DNA of 64,000 bases, taken from NCBI GenBank assembly GCA_029851415.1, contig CM056743.1, positions 98,244,501 to 98,308,500 on the forward strand, given 5' to 3'. The position numbers were made by a program, and so were the translations under genes. This document shows, piece after piece, positions 9,493-21,091 of the stretch (within the stretch, counting starts at the first letter, position 1; the number at the start of each line of letters is the position of its first letter). The notes beneath the pieces are model-generated. The model was not told the DNA's origin, did not search any database, and worked only from the letters and a program-made list of their open reading frames with translations. The stretch comes from Eretmocerus hayati. Its lineage: Eukaryota > Arthropoda > Insecta > Hymenoptera > Aphelinidae.

Positions 9493-9847
9493 GGCGCCTC
9501 GAAGCAGGCGAATTACAGTGAGTCTGCCGATTTGAACAGAAGAGGTCCAAATGATTCCAGGAAGAATATGATGCACTGAAGAGGGAAGAAAGAAGAAAGA
9601 AGAGAGAAGAGAGGAGAAAGAGAGGGAACAATAAAGAATGAAGAATGAAGATAGAAGATGCCGACAAGTGGCCGAAGAGAGAAGATGGAGAAGAGGAACG
9701 CTCGCAATCGAGCACGAGACATGCCGCTCATCCTGAAGTAATGCTCACGCGGTTTCGGGCTGAGATGATAGATGCAGGTGGATCTCCTTCTTGATTGCCC
9801 GATGCCCTAGATATCGGACATCAAGGGGAGAGGGATATCACACGGCC

Positions 9848-9869
9848 GGGCCCACCTCTCGGTGGGCCC
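9848..9869 (+). other. Conserved 3' UTR stem-loop of the R1-clade family
   Basis: GGGCCCACC and GGTGGGCCC form a perfect 9-bp stem with a 4-nt loop. The same stem-loop is present in copy 4 on the minus strand (33224-33245). A 3' UTR structure is where the element's own RT would be expected to bind its RNA; that role is inferred. Confidence 0.55.
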
Positions 9870-10016
9870 CACCCAAACCCGTGTCCCGCCTGGTATGGCC
9901 TGCGTGGGCTATGCGTAGTCCGCGTAAGCTGAACCAGTCTGGTGTCTGGGGACGGATCCGAAGGATCTTGAGGCAGATTTTGCCCTCTAACCACCTTGAA
10001 AAGAAAAGAAAAAGAA

Positions 10017-10026
10017 AGAGAGAGAG
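10017..10026. repeat. (GA)5 junction between two R1-clade copies
   Basis: The tail of the upstream copy ends in A-rich sequence, then five GA units, then the first base of the next full-length 5' end. Confidence 0.8.
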
Positions 10027-10305
10027 ACCTCGTAGAGGGCTTTGAGTGTGGCCTTCGGGCTGCACTTGGAGCTTGAGGGAGCGACGCCCCTCCGGACCCG
10101 AGTCCTACACTTACACTCACACACACACTACACCACACATGCAACATTCTTACGCTTGCTCAAGCATTACACAGACATACCAATATTATACAGAACACGC
10201 ATCACACAAAACACCACACCCGTGCTGGTCTGGTCCGGGGTCGGCCAGCATGCGATTCCAGGCCCTGGAAGAAAGAAACAAGGAGAAAGGAGATGATGTC
10301 CATCA

Positions 10306-12364
10306 TTGATGGCAAGAATTCCCCAAGTGAAGCGGGGCCCCATTCGGATCTTGGGGGGCCCCCCAACGATGCAAAGCGCGCTACCAGTGGCGAACTCGGC
10401 TGGTGGACTCACGGGTAGAGCTACAAGCGATGGGAATACGCCACAGGCGGGAGGAGTTGGAGGAAAGGACCAACGCAAGAGGGAGGTAGACCTCACCCCA
10501 AACAGCAAGAAAAGGAAGGGTTTGGGTGAGGGAGCGGAGAACGAGTGCTCAAGCAATCGAAGCTCACTTTTCCGGTCCAACTAGGGAAGAATGCGAAGGT
10601 GGCAGCAGAAGCATAAGAGGCGGCAGAGGAGCTGCTGAAGAACAACCCCGCGCTCAGGATCCAGATCACGCAACCTAGCAACGGGGTTGATGACACCGTC
10701 AACTTGAGCTCAGACTCGAGCGTGTCCGACTCCACTATAGGGTCCCAGGGGAACGGAACGATCCTGACTCCCAGAATCGGTGCGCTCGATAAGAGAGTAC
10801 ACGATGAAAAGTCTGATGGGATGGAGATTGACCCTATCCTTTCATCCGGAGATCCGGAACGACGAAAGAGTGGAAACGAGGCAGGCGATCTCATGGGAAA
10901 ATGGGAAGACCTGAAAATTTGCCGGAAAGAGATGGAGAAAAAGACATATCTCCTCCTCGAGCACTTCAACTTGGTTATAGGAATAGCCGAGTCTGTTTCC
11001 AGCAACCCAGAAGGGACCAAGGGTGACATTGAAGAACTCAAGAAGATAGGCCACGCGCTTGAAGGCCTACTCGCGACAGACAAGGTAAAGCGGGCTGCTT
11101 TCGAGACAACGTTCCTCGAAACGGAAAAGACCCTGAAAGCGAGGGGGGATGTGCAGCCTCCGGCCACAAAAAACCGGTCGCGTCGGGTGATGGCTTCCAG
11201 GGGAGGGGGTCAGGGAAACCGGAATCGCGACCGGGGCAACAACGCGGTTCGAAGGGGACGCGATACGGACCTCCACCGGGAGGTCTCGGAACACCGCGCT
11301 CAACATCGACGCCCAATCGGCCCGAGCAGAATGGGCCTTGGAAGGAAGTGGTGTCGAAGAACGAAGCAAAGTAGGCGAAGAAGAGCGGTAGATCGAATGA
11401 TACCGCCGGAAAGGAAGCGAAAATGAAGCCGAGAAGAGCCGAGCCTGAGGCCATCCTCGTCACGGCCAATCAGGGAGGGGTTACCTACGCAGACATGCTG
11501 CGGAGAATCAAGACGAATGCCGCCGACGAGGAAGTAGCCACAAAAGTCACGGGCTTTCGCAAGACAAAGGAGGGCCAAGTCCTCATCAAATTGAGGAAGG
11601 GTACCGACCCCACAGCCGTGAAGACAGCATTGGCACCAGTGGTCGGCGGAGAAGGAGCTGTCCATTGCCTCCTGAACACATCTACTCTTGAGGTGCTTGG
11701 AGTCGACTACGACGTTGACGAGGGCCAAGTGCTCAAGGACCTCGCTAAGGCCCTGCCAGAGAGTGAGAGAGGGAATATCGCAGTGGAGTCACTCCGAATC
11801 GGTTATCGGGGCACCCAGACGGCGGTGGTCTCGGTCCCAACAAGACTGGCCCACCACCTCCTGGACTGGAAGGAGCCCAAGGTTGGATGGGGCAGAGTCA
11901 GGATCCGCGGAAAATGTGGCATTCCACGGTGTTACAACTGTCTCGAGTACGGCCACAAGGCCTCGGGCTGCAAGAAGGAGAAGACGGAGGACCGGAGACC
12001 AAAACTCTGCTTCCAGTGCGGCAAACCAGGACACCTCGCCGCAACCGGCAAAGGGAAGCCGAAGTGCTTGAGCTGTGCGGCGATCGGGTCCAAATCTGAT
12101 CACAGATCTAGGGCAAGCAACTGCACTGCCTACCAGAAGGCGGAGAGCACGTATGGACGGAGGAGAGGTCGAAATGGCTTATTTCATCCAAGCCAGCCTC
12201 AGGAAGAGTGGCGACGCAAACGATCTTCTACGCGCTGTTGCCAGAGAAGACGGGATCGATGTCCTGATTATCTCCGAACCGCCTCGAAAGCGCAAATTCT
12301 CCCGATCCACATTCGATCACTAGGGGACCGCTCTAATCCAGATCATGAATCCTGCGATCCGTGA
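10306..12364 (+). pseudogene. ORF1 (gag-like, zinc knuckles) of R1-clade copy 3
   Basis: Starts with MARIPQVKRGPIRILGG after a ~280-bp leader. The frame shifts near 10560 and again near 11400; the open pieces are 10306-10584, 10704-11426 and 11423-12364. The middle piece has an acidic helical region (residues around KWEDLKICRKEMEKKTYLLL) and an Arg-rich stretch. The last piece matches copy 1 (ILVTANQGGVTYADMLRRIK, then TKVTGFRKTKEGQVLIKLRK). Knuckles: CYNCLEYGHKASGC, CFQCGKPGHLAATG (last Cys changed to Gly) and CLSCAAIGSKSDHRSRASNC. The end overlaps ORF2. Product would bind element RNA; this copy is broken. Confidence 0.75.
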
Positions 12365-14811
12365 GACTGGACCAGCTGTTAGTGGCCGCGGTTTCGCTCG
12401 GAAGACCATAGGGGGCACGGCAGTCTATAGCTGCTACTATTCGCCGTCGCTCAAGACGCACGAATTCGAAGACGAGCTTCACGACCTAGAAGAGGATGTC
12501 AGGCAATGGCGGGGCCCAGTTAGAATCGCGGGAGATTTCAACTCCAAGGAACCGACTTGGAGCGGGGGGCCGCGCGATAGACGGGGGGTAATACTTGCTG
12601 ATACCATGGAGGCATTAGGATTAGTGCTCGCGAACGAGACGGTGGGTTATCACCGACGGGATAAAGGCTCTACGAAGGACGAGCAATAGAAAAAGGAGAC
12701 CCGCGTGGCGATCAAGGAAGCTGGAACGACCATCGCTGGCGGAAGATGACAGGGCGTACAGAGAAGCAAAGAAGGCTCTCGTTCTAGCTATCCGGAAAAG
12801 CAAAGAGAAGTGCTGGGGTGAATTATGTGACATGGTCAACGGAGACCTCTGGGGCACGCCATATCGCGTGGTCATGTCAAAGGTCCGAACCCGGAGGGGC
12901 AACCCAGCACCGACCGATGCAGCAACCTTGCGCAGCATCGTGGAAGACCTCTTCCCAGCAGTGGAACCCAGAGTGACATTCCCTCCAAAAAGCGAAGATG
13001 CCATCCCGCTCTTCACTATGCAAGAGATACTCACAGCGGCAAAGAGGCTGCCCAATGGCAAGGCCCCTGGCCTGGACGGCATTCCAAACGAAGCTCTGAA
13101 ACTGGTCTTCAAATACAAGCCAGATCTACTCCTCGACCTCTTCAACATCTGTCGGAGCGCGGGAAATTTCCCGGACAAGTGGAAACGCCAGAAGCTGGTC
13201 CTGATACCTAAGGGTCAAGGAGGTCAACGCCCTCTCAGCATGCTCGACAATATCGGGAAAATATACGAGAGGATGGTGCTCAACAGGGTGGAGAAAGCCT
13301 ACGAAGAAGGCGGTGGGCTATCACCAATGTAGTTCTGGTTCCGGAAGGGACGGAGCACTGTGCACGCGATCGAGGAGGTCCAAGAACGGGTTCAAGCGTT
13401 GGTAGGGAACCCGTACCAAGAAAGAGGAGGATTCTGTGCCATCATTGCGTTGGACATAAAGAACGCGTTCAACTGCGCGAGCTGAGAGCGAGTCTATCAA
13501 TACCAAGCGGGTAAAGTGCCCCCTATCTACTAGCCGTCACGAGTGACTACCTGCGGAACAGGACCCTCGTGTACGACACCGACGAGGGACAAGAGATTCG
13601 GGTACTGTCCGCCGGAATCGGACAGGGATCGGTTCCCGGGCCGTTCAACTGGAACACCCAGTACGACAGCTTACGGTCTATCGAACTGCCAGAAGGAGTG
13701 ATAATAGTGGCTTTCGCGGACGACGCGGGACTCATAGTATGGGCCAACAACGAGGAACTCTTGGGTAGATGCGCGAACGAAGCGCTGGCCCGAGTCTACG
13801 AGTAGATGATCAGCAGGCTCCTGGAGCTCGCTGCCAAGGAGTGTGAAGCAATCGTGGTCACAGGGCGTAGGAAGTTCGACTTACCCCGGTTTTATATCAA
13901 CGGGCAAGAGATCCCACGGAAGACAGAGCTGAAATACCTCGGTGTATGACTCGACGACAAATGGTCGTTCAAGAAACACATCCAGGAAGCCGCCCAGAAG
14001 GCGAGCAGGGTCGGTGCGGCGCTCCAGCGGCTTATGCCGAATATCGGAGGACCCAAGGAAACGAGGCGCGCACTGCTCAACACCGTCGACACCTCCATCA
14101 TGCTGTACGGTGCACCCGTGTGGGGGAAAGAGAGTAGAGAAGACTATCATCGAGAAGAGAATGGGGCCTGTCCGCCGGAGAGCGGCCCTAAGGAGTATCC
14201 GTGCCTACCGCACCGTGTCAGGAGATGCGGCTTACGTATTGGCGAGCACTCCGCCCATCCACTTGCTCGTCGCGGAGCGAGTGAGGATCTGGGACCGCCA
14301 GAAAGTGATCGGAGCCGAACGAGTGCTGACTCCGACAATGAAGGAGATCATCCGCGACAACGAGAAGGAAACCACTCTTGAGCAGTGGCAAACTGAGTAG
14401 GATTCGCCATTTGCAAATGGCAGATGGACGCACTGACTGGTCCGTGACGTAGCCAAGTGGGCGGAACTCACCCACGGAGAGATGGACTACTGGACGACGC
14501 AGGCACTGAGTGATCTCGGTTGCTTCGGTGCCTACCTGACCCGGTTCAAGAAGAGGACATCCCCAGCATTTCAGTCATGCGGGGACAACTGGGATGACGC
14601 TGAGCACGCCATGTTCACGTGCAACGACACCCAAAGGGAGCGCGCCGAGTTGGATGAAAAGCTGGGTGCTCAACTAACACCTGAGAACCTCGTCCCGTAC
14701 TTTCTCCGCAACCAGGAGACATGGGATAGAGTCACTGGATACATTAAGCTGGCGATGACCCTTAAGGAGGAGAGAAAAAGGGAAGTGAGGCGCCTCGAAG
14801 TAGGCGAATGA
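12176..14811 (+). pseudogene. ORF2 (endonuclease-RT) of R1-clade copy 3
   Basis: Begins MAYFIQASLRKSGDANDLL, an R1-type APE endonuclease. The catalytic GDFNSKEP segment is intact. Premature stops are visible at 12321, 13330, 13483, 13803, 13947, 14398 and 14434; compared with copy 4, five of these replace Trp codons, one a Gln codon and one an Arg codon. About 390 bp between the endonuclease and the RT (near 12650) is deleted. RT landmarks remain: LPNGKAPGLDGIPNEALKL, VAFADDAGLIVWANNEEL and a C-terminal CQSCGDNWDDAEHAMFTC-like finger (its first residues read FQSCGDNW). Not functional. Confidence 0.8.
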
Positions 14812-14925
14812 CAGTTAGTCTACCATTTCAAACAGAAGAGGTCCAAATTATTCCAGGAGGAATATGATGAACTGAAGAGGGAACGAAGAAGAAAGAAGAA
14901 ACAAGAGAGAAGATCAAAGAAGGAG

Positions 14926-15111
14926 CAACAACACCTGCGAGGCGCTCCATCGCAGCGAATGCTTTAATGTCGAAGATATGCAAAAGGCGTAACAGAGGAT
15001 GCAGCCCTCTGTCCAGAATGCGGGACGGTAGGAGTTTTCATTCGAAACTACACACATAATGCCATCTTTTTGGTGTAAGATCAAGCATGACGATGACAAA
15101 TATTATAGATG
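14926..15111. other. Short spacer between an R1-clade copy and a foldback element
   Basis: Follows the abrupt loss of similarity to the R1-clade 3' UTR. No ORF, RNA gene or repeat is recognised. Confidence 0.4.
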
Positions 15112-16500
15112 AATCTATTGGTTTTTCCCGCTATATTTGCTTTATTAAGCACGTCAATTGTGCAACGTTCCGACTGCTATCATCTACAGACTTTTTCAAG
15201 CTTATGATATCACACAATAGCCTGGTTGCTTCCCAAGGTCACTCGTCGATTATGGAAGTGAATTCCATCTCCTTGATAAGCACCAGTGAAATGAGAGATA
15301 GTAGACTCCACACAATTGAAAAGTTGCAAATTACACAAAAAACGTTTGGATAATTTCCACCAACGTTTTAGAAGATCGAATTTGACTCCTAGCTATGCCT
15401 AGGAATTATGTTCGATAACCTCTCAAATTAGTGTATCTGTGTGATACTATTAGACCGGGAGCTAGCTGACATTTTTTGGTAGTTATTCCTACCAGGACAG
15501 GTCATTAACTAATAAGTCATTAGTGGTGCGGAGAGGACGACTATGCAGTGACAGACGGGTGAGCCGTTCCGTTTTTGTGCGATTAATAAACAAACATGTC
15601 GGATAATTCGATATTTCAGAATCATTTTCTACAGAGTAATCCAACAATATTTCGTCGATTCAGTTGAAAAAAAGTCATCGCTGACCAGTTGGCATACTCA
15701 TTTGACGATTCCTAGTGCCTGCCATACTCGATCGAAAATGTCAAAATTTTCAAATATTTAGAATCTATTTCTACAGTATGGCACTTTGATATTCGGATAG
15801 ATTATCGGAAAAAAATCCATCGAAAAAGCATCGCCATACGGATAGGACGATTCTGAATCAATCAAAACCGCGATCAAAGTTGCGTAAAATGCATTGAATT
15901 TCCACGTGGCCAAGCGACTCAAGTGTTGATCAAGAGATGGCGCAGCGGAGCAGTAGAATTTGATGCATTTTACGCAACTTTGATCGCGATTTTGATTGAT
16001 TCAGAATCGCTCTATCAGTATGGCGATGCTTTTTCGATGGATTTTTTTCCGATAAACTATTCGAATATCAAAGTGCCATACTGTAGAAATAGATTCTAAA
16101 TATTTGAAAATTTTGACATTTTCGATCGAGTATGGCAGGCACTAGGAATCGTCAAATGAGTATGCCAACTAGTCAGCGATGACTTTTTTTCAACTGAATC
16201 AACGGAATATTGTTGGATTACTCTGTAGAAAATGATTTTGAAATATCGAATTATCCGACATGTTTGTTTATTCATCGCACAAAAACGGAACGGCTCACCC
16301 GTCTGTCACTGCATAGTCGTCCTCTCCGCACCACAAATGACTTATTAGCTAATGACCTGTCCTGGTAGGAATAACTCCCAAAAAATGTCAGCTAGCTCCC
16401 GGTCTATATAAGCTCGAAAAGGGCTGTAGATGAAAGTAGTCGAAACGTTGCACAATTGACGTGCTTAATAAAGCAAATATAGCAGGAAGAACCAAAAGAT
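15112..16500. mobile_element. Foldback DNA element with ~0.53-kb inverted arms
   Basis: The left arm (about 15112-15895, including a nested insertion) and right arm (about 15958-16500) are inverted copies, meeting at a ~60-bp centre near 15925. Outer ends share sequence such as TTAAGCACGTCAATTGTGCA and its complement. Inner ends share TTTTACGCAACTTTGATCGC. No transposase ORF is present, so it is non-autonomous. A diverged relative is at 53385-53850. Confidence 0.85.
15208..15447. mobile_element. 240-bp MITE nested in the left arm of the foldback element
   Basis: Present in the left arm but missing from the matching place in the right arm, which dates the insertion after the palindrome formed. 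Ends are short inverted repeats TATCACACA and TGTGTGATA. No coding sequence. Confidence 0.7.
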
Positions 16501-16910
16501 CACGTATGGTTTCCATTTGAATTCTTCGAGGAATTTGTGTTCATCAATTGACACCTGGATTCTTGGGCGGTTTCTCATGATTATCTCAGATTTGAAACGT
16601 TTTATCTAAAATTAAAGGGGAATAAAAATATGTTCTCAAAAAAATCTTCGAAATGTATTATCCATTCTTCCGATTTCCGGCTCCACCTAGCCGGGAAATA
16701 CAGGAGATATCGTTCTTTTCAAGATTATCCCACTTTTTCATAGTTTGCAGTGGAGATTCCGCTACGTTTCACATATGAAATGAAAGTTCAACACAAGACG
16801 AACATTTTTTGCCCTCAAGATTTTTGCGTCAAACTGCATCCAGTTCGAGCAATCGTGCTTTCAAGCATGGAAAATTCGAAAACTTGACAATGAAAGTGAT
16901 TTTTTTGGTA

Positions 16911-17046
16911 GGGCTATTCAGCTCACGCTAAATTCACACACTACGCACACTCCATACGCCCGCCCCGCAAACTGTACACACGTACACGTTCCCACGCACA
17001 CGAGCCTATAAACAGAGAAGACTAACCTAACTTCTCAGTTAGGTTT
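16911..17046. repeat. Dispersed ~130-bp repeat, copy A
   Basis: Starts GGCTATTCAGCTCACGCT and ends near AGACTAACCTAAC. A second copy lies in opposite orientation at 40080-40204. No ORF or RNA-gene box is seen; a non-autonomous element or a fragment of one is likely. Confidence 0.6.
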
Positions 17047-19258
17047 GCGGTGAGCACACGGCAGCAGACAGGAATTGAACAAAACCTCGTGGGCTGGTTT
17101 CATGTCTCATGTCTTATCGTTCGGAGCTGTGGTATTTTTTGGAAAGACCTGTTTTGAATTGCGATGAATTACTGATGTTCATTGTATTCCAGCTAAATGC
17201 AGCCGATCTCATCTCCATCGTAGCGTGAATTGAAATTTCCGTCATCTTGCGCTAGTTTAATCACACTTGCAATTCTTGATTATTAATGAAAAAACTTGTT
17301 TCATATATACATCAATCTGCCAATCTACCATTGAAGTATGAACTAGATTCTGTTGCTGGAACCCAAGTGTCTTTCATTCTGTGAAAATACTGTGAGTGCA
17401 AGTTCTGTTTTCCAAGTCACATATATCATGAACAGATTGATGAATGACATTTATGAGATACTTTGTGTCTCTTGATTTGTCACTAAATCAAGCTCACCCT
17501 CTTGGTTTCAATCTGGTTTGCGTTGGCGTAAAATTTGATCCGTAGCAGATATGACATTGAAGCTGTGGTTGGCTGAGTGGAACACCTCATTCCCAAACCG
17601 ACTCAGTGTGTCTGTATTCCAACTGCTTGAATATTTGCTTCCTATCGTATGCTTCCATCACTTTCCATAGTATCATAAAAGTATCAACACTTGAGTTAAG
17701 ACTTCATTTCATGACCAAAACTACTCTTCCATTATAAAATCAGGTTCTCAAAATGCCAAATGCGATACGGAATGGGAATTGGATATACCTTGCTGCAATA
17801 AGCGGGTAATTTAGTATCATCAATATCATCCAAGAGTCATTCGTGACTTTGTGTATGAATTACTGGTTTGCTACACATTATATTAGTGAAAAATTTATAT
17901 CAGGCGTGGCTGCTAGCCGGACATTCTGCACTTAACAAAATAGCCAAGTGCAAAAGAAATAGTTGGGCAACTCCATCTGCTACGGCTGCTTTCATACCAA
18001 TAAATCAATCAGAACAGAAAGTCGTTCTCTTGAGTAATACAGGGGAATCTTGACAGAAACTGAACTGATATGTTAAGTGTATTGATTCAGTGACCAATTG
18101 AAGATATACCACTCAAAGAAACTAAAAATGCCTGCAACCCCACTCATCAGGAGAATCCTAAAACTGGAGGATCGCTCAAGCCTAATCACAATAAAATTAG
18201 CCAAAAAATGAATAACTGTTTGGTGGTGAGCTAGATTGATAGGAGTTTTAAGTGTGAATGAGGAAATACTTCAATACCAGTCTATCAATTCAATGACTCA
18301 AAATATATTTCACACAGTAGCATTTAATTTGCAACCATCGTTCACAACACTCATCTAAAATAGCTAGATGATTCGTTCGAGATAGCTCCATTTTGTTCTG
18401 TTAAAATATTCAGGTTGAAACAATTATGAAGTTTCAAGGGTTCGTATAAGTACATCCATTTGGATCTCGTTCTAAGAGCTCTTTTAAAAGCTCATCGAAA
18501 ATCGATGCCTATTTATTCTTGAGACAGTGCAGTATTATTTTTACGGAAAAAAGCATTCGTGAGGGGAGAATTAAATGTCGAACAGTATCAAATCATATCT
18601 GTTATTGTGCTACATGTACAAGAAGTTTGGAGGGTTGAATTCTACAAAACTGGATGAATGGTGAGTATTGGTGCAGAGAGGACACCTTCACACACAGTGT
18701 GGTGAAGAGATAATAGTATTTACAATTGCGACGTGCCCCTTCGCTATGATACCAGTATAGCTCCGGTACCCGCGCAATTCATCGAGCAGTTAGAGTAACT
18801 CAAGCCTCAGCCGCCAGGTGGCTGTCTCGAAAACATCGTTCACAAGCGAAACACCAGTCAGCATTGATGTCCACCCGATGCCCGACCAGAACGAACCAGT
18901 CTGCACTGAGCGGCGGACTCACGCGCCTCTCTTGGCACCAGGAGCTCTGGTCCAAGAGATGGCTCTAGAGTCTAGCAGCTGGCAACTCCTCTCTGTCTTA
19001 GGAGCTCTAAGGCAGATGAGACCATGTAGTAACCGACTTCTCAGGAGCATTGAGAATCGTAGTAGGGCGCGACACCGGCACGCACACTTTTGGCCCGGAG
19101 GGAGTTCCTCCGTGACAGTAGAATCACACACCCGCGTTGGCTTCCTGGGGGCTCCAGGAGTCGAGCCTCACACACCGGCTATGCCCCGCGTTTGACCCGG
19201 AGGGAGCTCCTCCGTGGCTCTATCATAACCCGTATTAGTATGTACCCTGTATCAACCG
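17047..19258. other. Intergenic stretch without recognisable genes
   Basis: AT-rich DNA with only short, uncharacteristic ORFs. Between 18800 and 19230 the base composition rises in GC and a short direct repeat (CCGGAGGGAG...CTCCTCCGTG-like) occurs twice, about 105 bp apart. No function can be assigned. Confidence 0.4.
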
Positions 19259-19264
19259 TTTATT
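19259..19264 (-). terminator. Possible polyadenylation signal of the minus-strand spliced gene
   Basis: AATAAA on the minus strand, about 220 bp after the stop codon of the candidate last exon at 19484. Confidence 0.35.
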
Positions 19265-19483
19265 AGGCTAGACAGCATTTGTAACACACACAGCAGTAAT
19301 AAATATCAGATTCCTTTTTGACTATTTATCATTCATGACTATTTGTAAATATGGTTTCAATATATCTTTCTATTAATGTAACGCTGTCTTTGAAGTCTTA
19401 AACCGGACCTAAACCCTAACTTACCTAACTTTCTTGATCCTAGTAAATCCCTCAGTTACACAATTTACTATCATAGGTAACAA

Positions 19484-19818
19484 TCAATCCTCAATTTTTT
19501 CTCCGTCTATCTCCTCAGCTTCATTTTCTTTGTTATTTGAGCTGGCTCCATGATTGTTTTCGAAACTTACTGGAGATTGTTGAATTACAGGACTTTGACT
19601 CTTGATATATGAGTAGAATTCTCTGTTATCGTTCCGTATATCCATCAGAATATTCAGCACAGAATCATGGTGATCTTTTTGATTTTTCACGAGGGTATCA
19701 CTGATTTCGATCAAATTGCTCAATTCTTGGATCGTCTTATCACCCATATTAACAACGTACTTGTCATCATTGTAGGGAAGTTCTAGACGAAAAAAGTTCA
19801 AAGTTAGTCGGGCTATTC
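19484..19818 (-). CDS. Candidate 3'-terminal exon, acidic coiled-coil-like C-terminus
   Basis: An open frame preceded by a pyrimidine-rich tract and AG acceptor (exon first base about 19818) encodes a hydrophilic segment (MGDKTIQELSNLIEISDTLV and onward) ending in an acidic tail rich in Glu and Asn. It lies downstream on the same strand as the LRR exons. The acceptor is in phase 1 while the last LRR exon ends in phase 0, so either a small exon between them has been missed or this belongs to another transcript. Family not recognised. Confidence 0.35.
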
Positions 19819-20027
19819 CAAGTTGCATTAAAACTACAGACCTTAAGAATAATAATTTTTACTGGGACCGAGTGGGCACATATCCCACTCGTTACAAATG
19901 AGCATGCGATGACTTGGATGGTTCGAAGATAATTGCTGAGATTTTAGTGAAAATAGGCACGAAATAATATAATATTAACGCAGGCCCACAAGAACATGTC
20001 TAGTGATCATGGAAGGTTGAAGCTATT

Positions 20028-21075
20028 TCTGACGTATTTCGAACTTCTGAACACGGATGGAACTCAGAACAGCACTTTCTTCCGAGATGTTTTTGAGCCA
20101 TGTTCATGGTTGACAAAAATGTCCGGGTAGAAGTTCTTGCCTTCGGAAGGCGAATGGCGATTTTTTACAGCAAAACTGAGGGCGAAATCTCCAGTACAAT
20201 TCGCTTTCACGTCGAAAAAAATGCATTTTGGGGATTCTTACAATTCTTACATGTACCCTCTACAGAGTTACAAAAAAAAACCCGAGATGTGCTAAAATTT
20301 CGAAGATGGGTTATTCTCGCCCTAGACTAGAATGGTGACGAGACGAGTGAAGACTTCCAATTACACGTGTAAAACGTAGTTTATGAGAATTTTCAGTAAT
20401 GTTGAGAAGCTGAAAACGACGCGAGTAAAAGATGATACATATCAGGCTTCGTATCAGCGGATTGATGCTCATTGATTTCAGTGATTTTTGCTGTGACTCT
20501 TAGGTATCACTGGTCCCTAGCATCGACGAAAATTCCGAAATACTACGTTCTTGACATAGAATTTGACGCAGGTTTCGATCTCAACCTCAATTTTGACCTT
20601 TTCAGTCACCATTTTGGTCTCACACGAAAATGCACTGCATAGGTAGTCTTACTGCAGCCAAGTTTCTTTTCTAGTATCCTAGAAAGTACAAAGATGCATA
20701 GAAATAGTGTATTCCCATACTAAGCTTGCTTGCCCTTTTTGGGCACTAGGACAGACATATCCTGCCGTGTCCAAAAAGGGCTTGCAAGCAAGTTGCGAAT
20801 ATACTTTTTATTACGAGAAACCTAAAATCGCGCTCAAACGGGGCACTTTCAGCTTCAAGTGATACAAAAGTTTTCTACGCAAAACTTACTGGCAAAAACG
20901 ACCCTTCTCTTAATATTACTGTAAAAAATTGCAATTTGCCTATTAAACGAAAAAACCCAGGGATTCTTGGAACGTATGAATAGGGCCATAACTCGGGACC
21001 GGCCCAGGTCAAGGTGCTGTTCTGAGTTCAGATTTCTATACAGCACGTCGGAATACGTCAGATGTGACTTTGAAT
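20028..21075. mobile_element. Foldback/MITE-like element inside the gene's intron
   Basis: Left arm around 20028-20300 and right arm around 20850-21075 are diverged inverted copies (shared GAACTCAGAACAGCAC near both outer ends and a TTTTTTACAG stretch inside). It starts just after the donor site at 21091 and so lies in the intron downstream of the last LRR exon. The minus-strand ORF that runs from the LRR exon into this element is therefore read-through, not protein. Confidence 0.6.
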
Positions 21076-21091
21076 AGGCAACATTACTCAC

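Larger units (their letters stand above)
8616..10016 (+). mobile_element. R1-clade retrotransposon copy 2, 5'-truncated, with full 3' UTR and A/GA-rich tail
   Basis: Similarity to the other R1-clade copies starts at about 8616, inside the RT, just before the GIGQGSV-type motif, and runs through the FADD box and C-terminal region into a ~480-bp 3' UTR with a purine-rich stretch (9560-9640) and a stem-loop (9848-9869). The copy ends in an A-rich tail that becomes (GA)n, where copy 3 starts. About 340 bp covering the C-terminal zinc-finger region is missing at a perfect palindrome (9428-9466). Confidence 0.82.
10027..14925 (+). mobile_element. R1-clade retrotransposon copy 3, with 5' UTR, decayed
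   Basis: This is the only copy in the window with a 5' UTR (10027-10305) and the N-terminal part of ORF1. It carries ORF1 (10306-12364), overlapping ORF2 (12176-14811) and the beginning of the 3' UTR. The sequence stops matching the family at about 14925, so most of the 3' UTR is missing. ORF2 has an internal deletion of about 390 bp near 12650, frame changes and seven premature stops. Total structure resembles R1/Waldo/TRAS-type elements. Confidence 0.85.

Noticed and set aside
19484..19818. Firm assignment as last exon of the LRR gene
   Set aside because: The acceptor is phase 1 and the LRR exon ends in phase 0; no linking exon was found by eye.
20855..21091. C-terminal extension of the LRR exon
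   Set aside because: A strong GTGAGT donor at 21091 precedes it, and the sequence beyond belongs to an inverted-repeat element.
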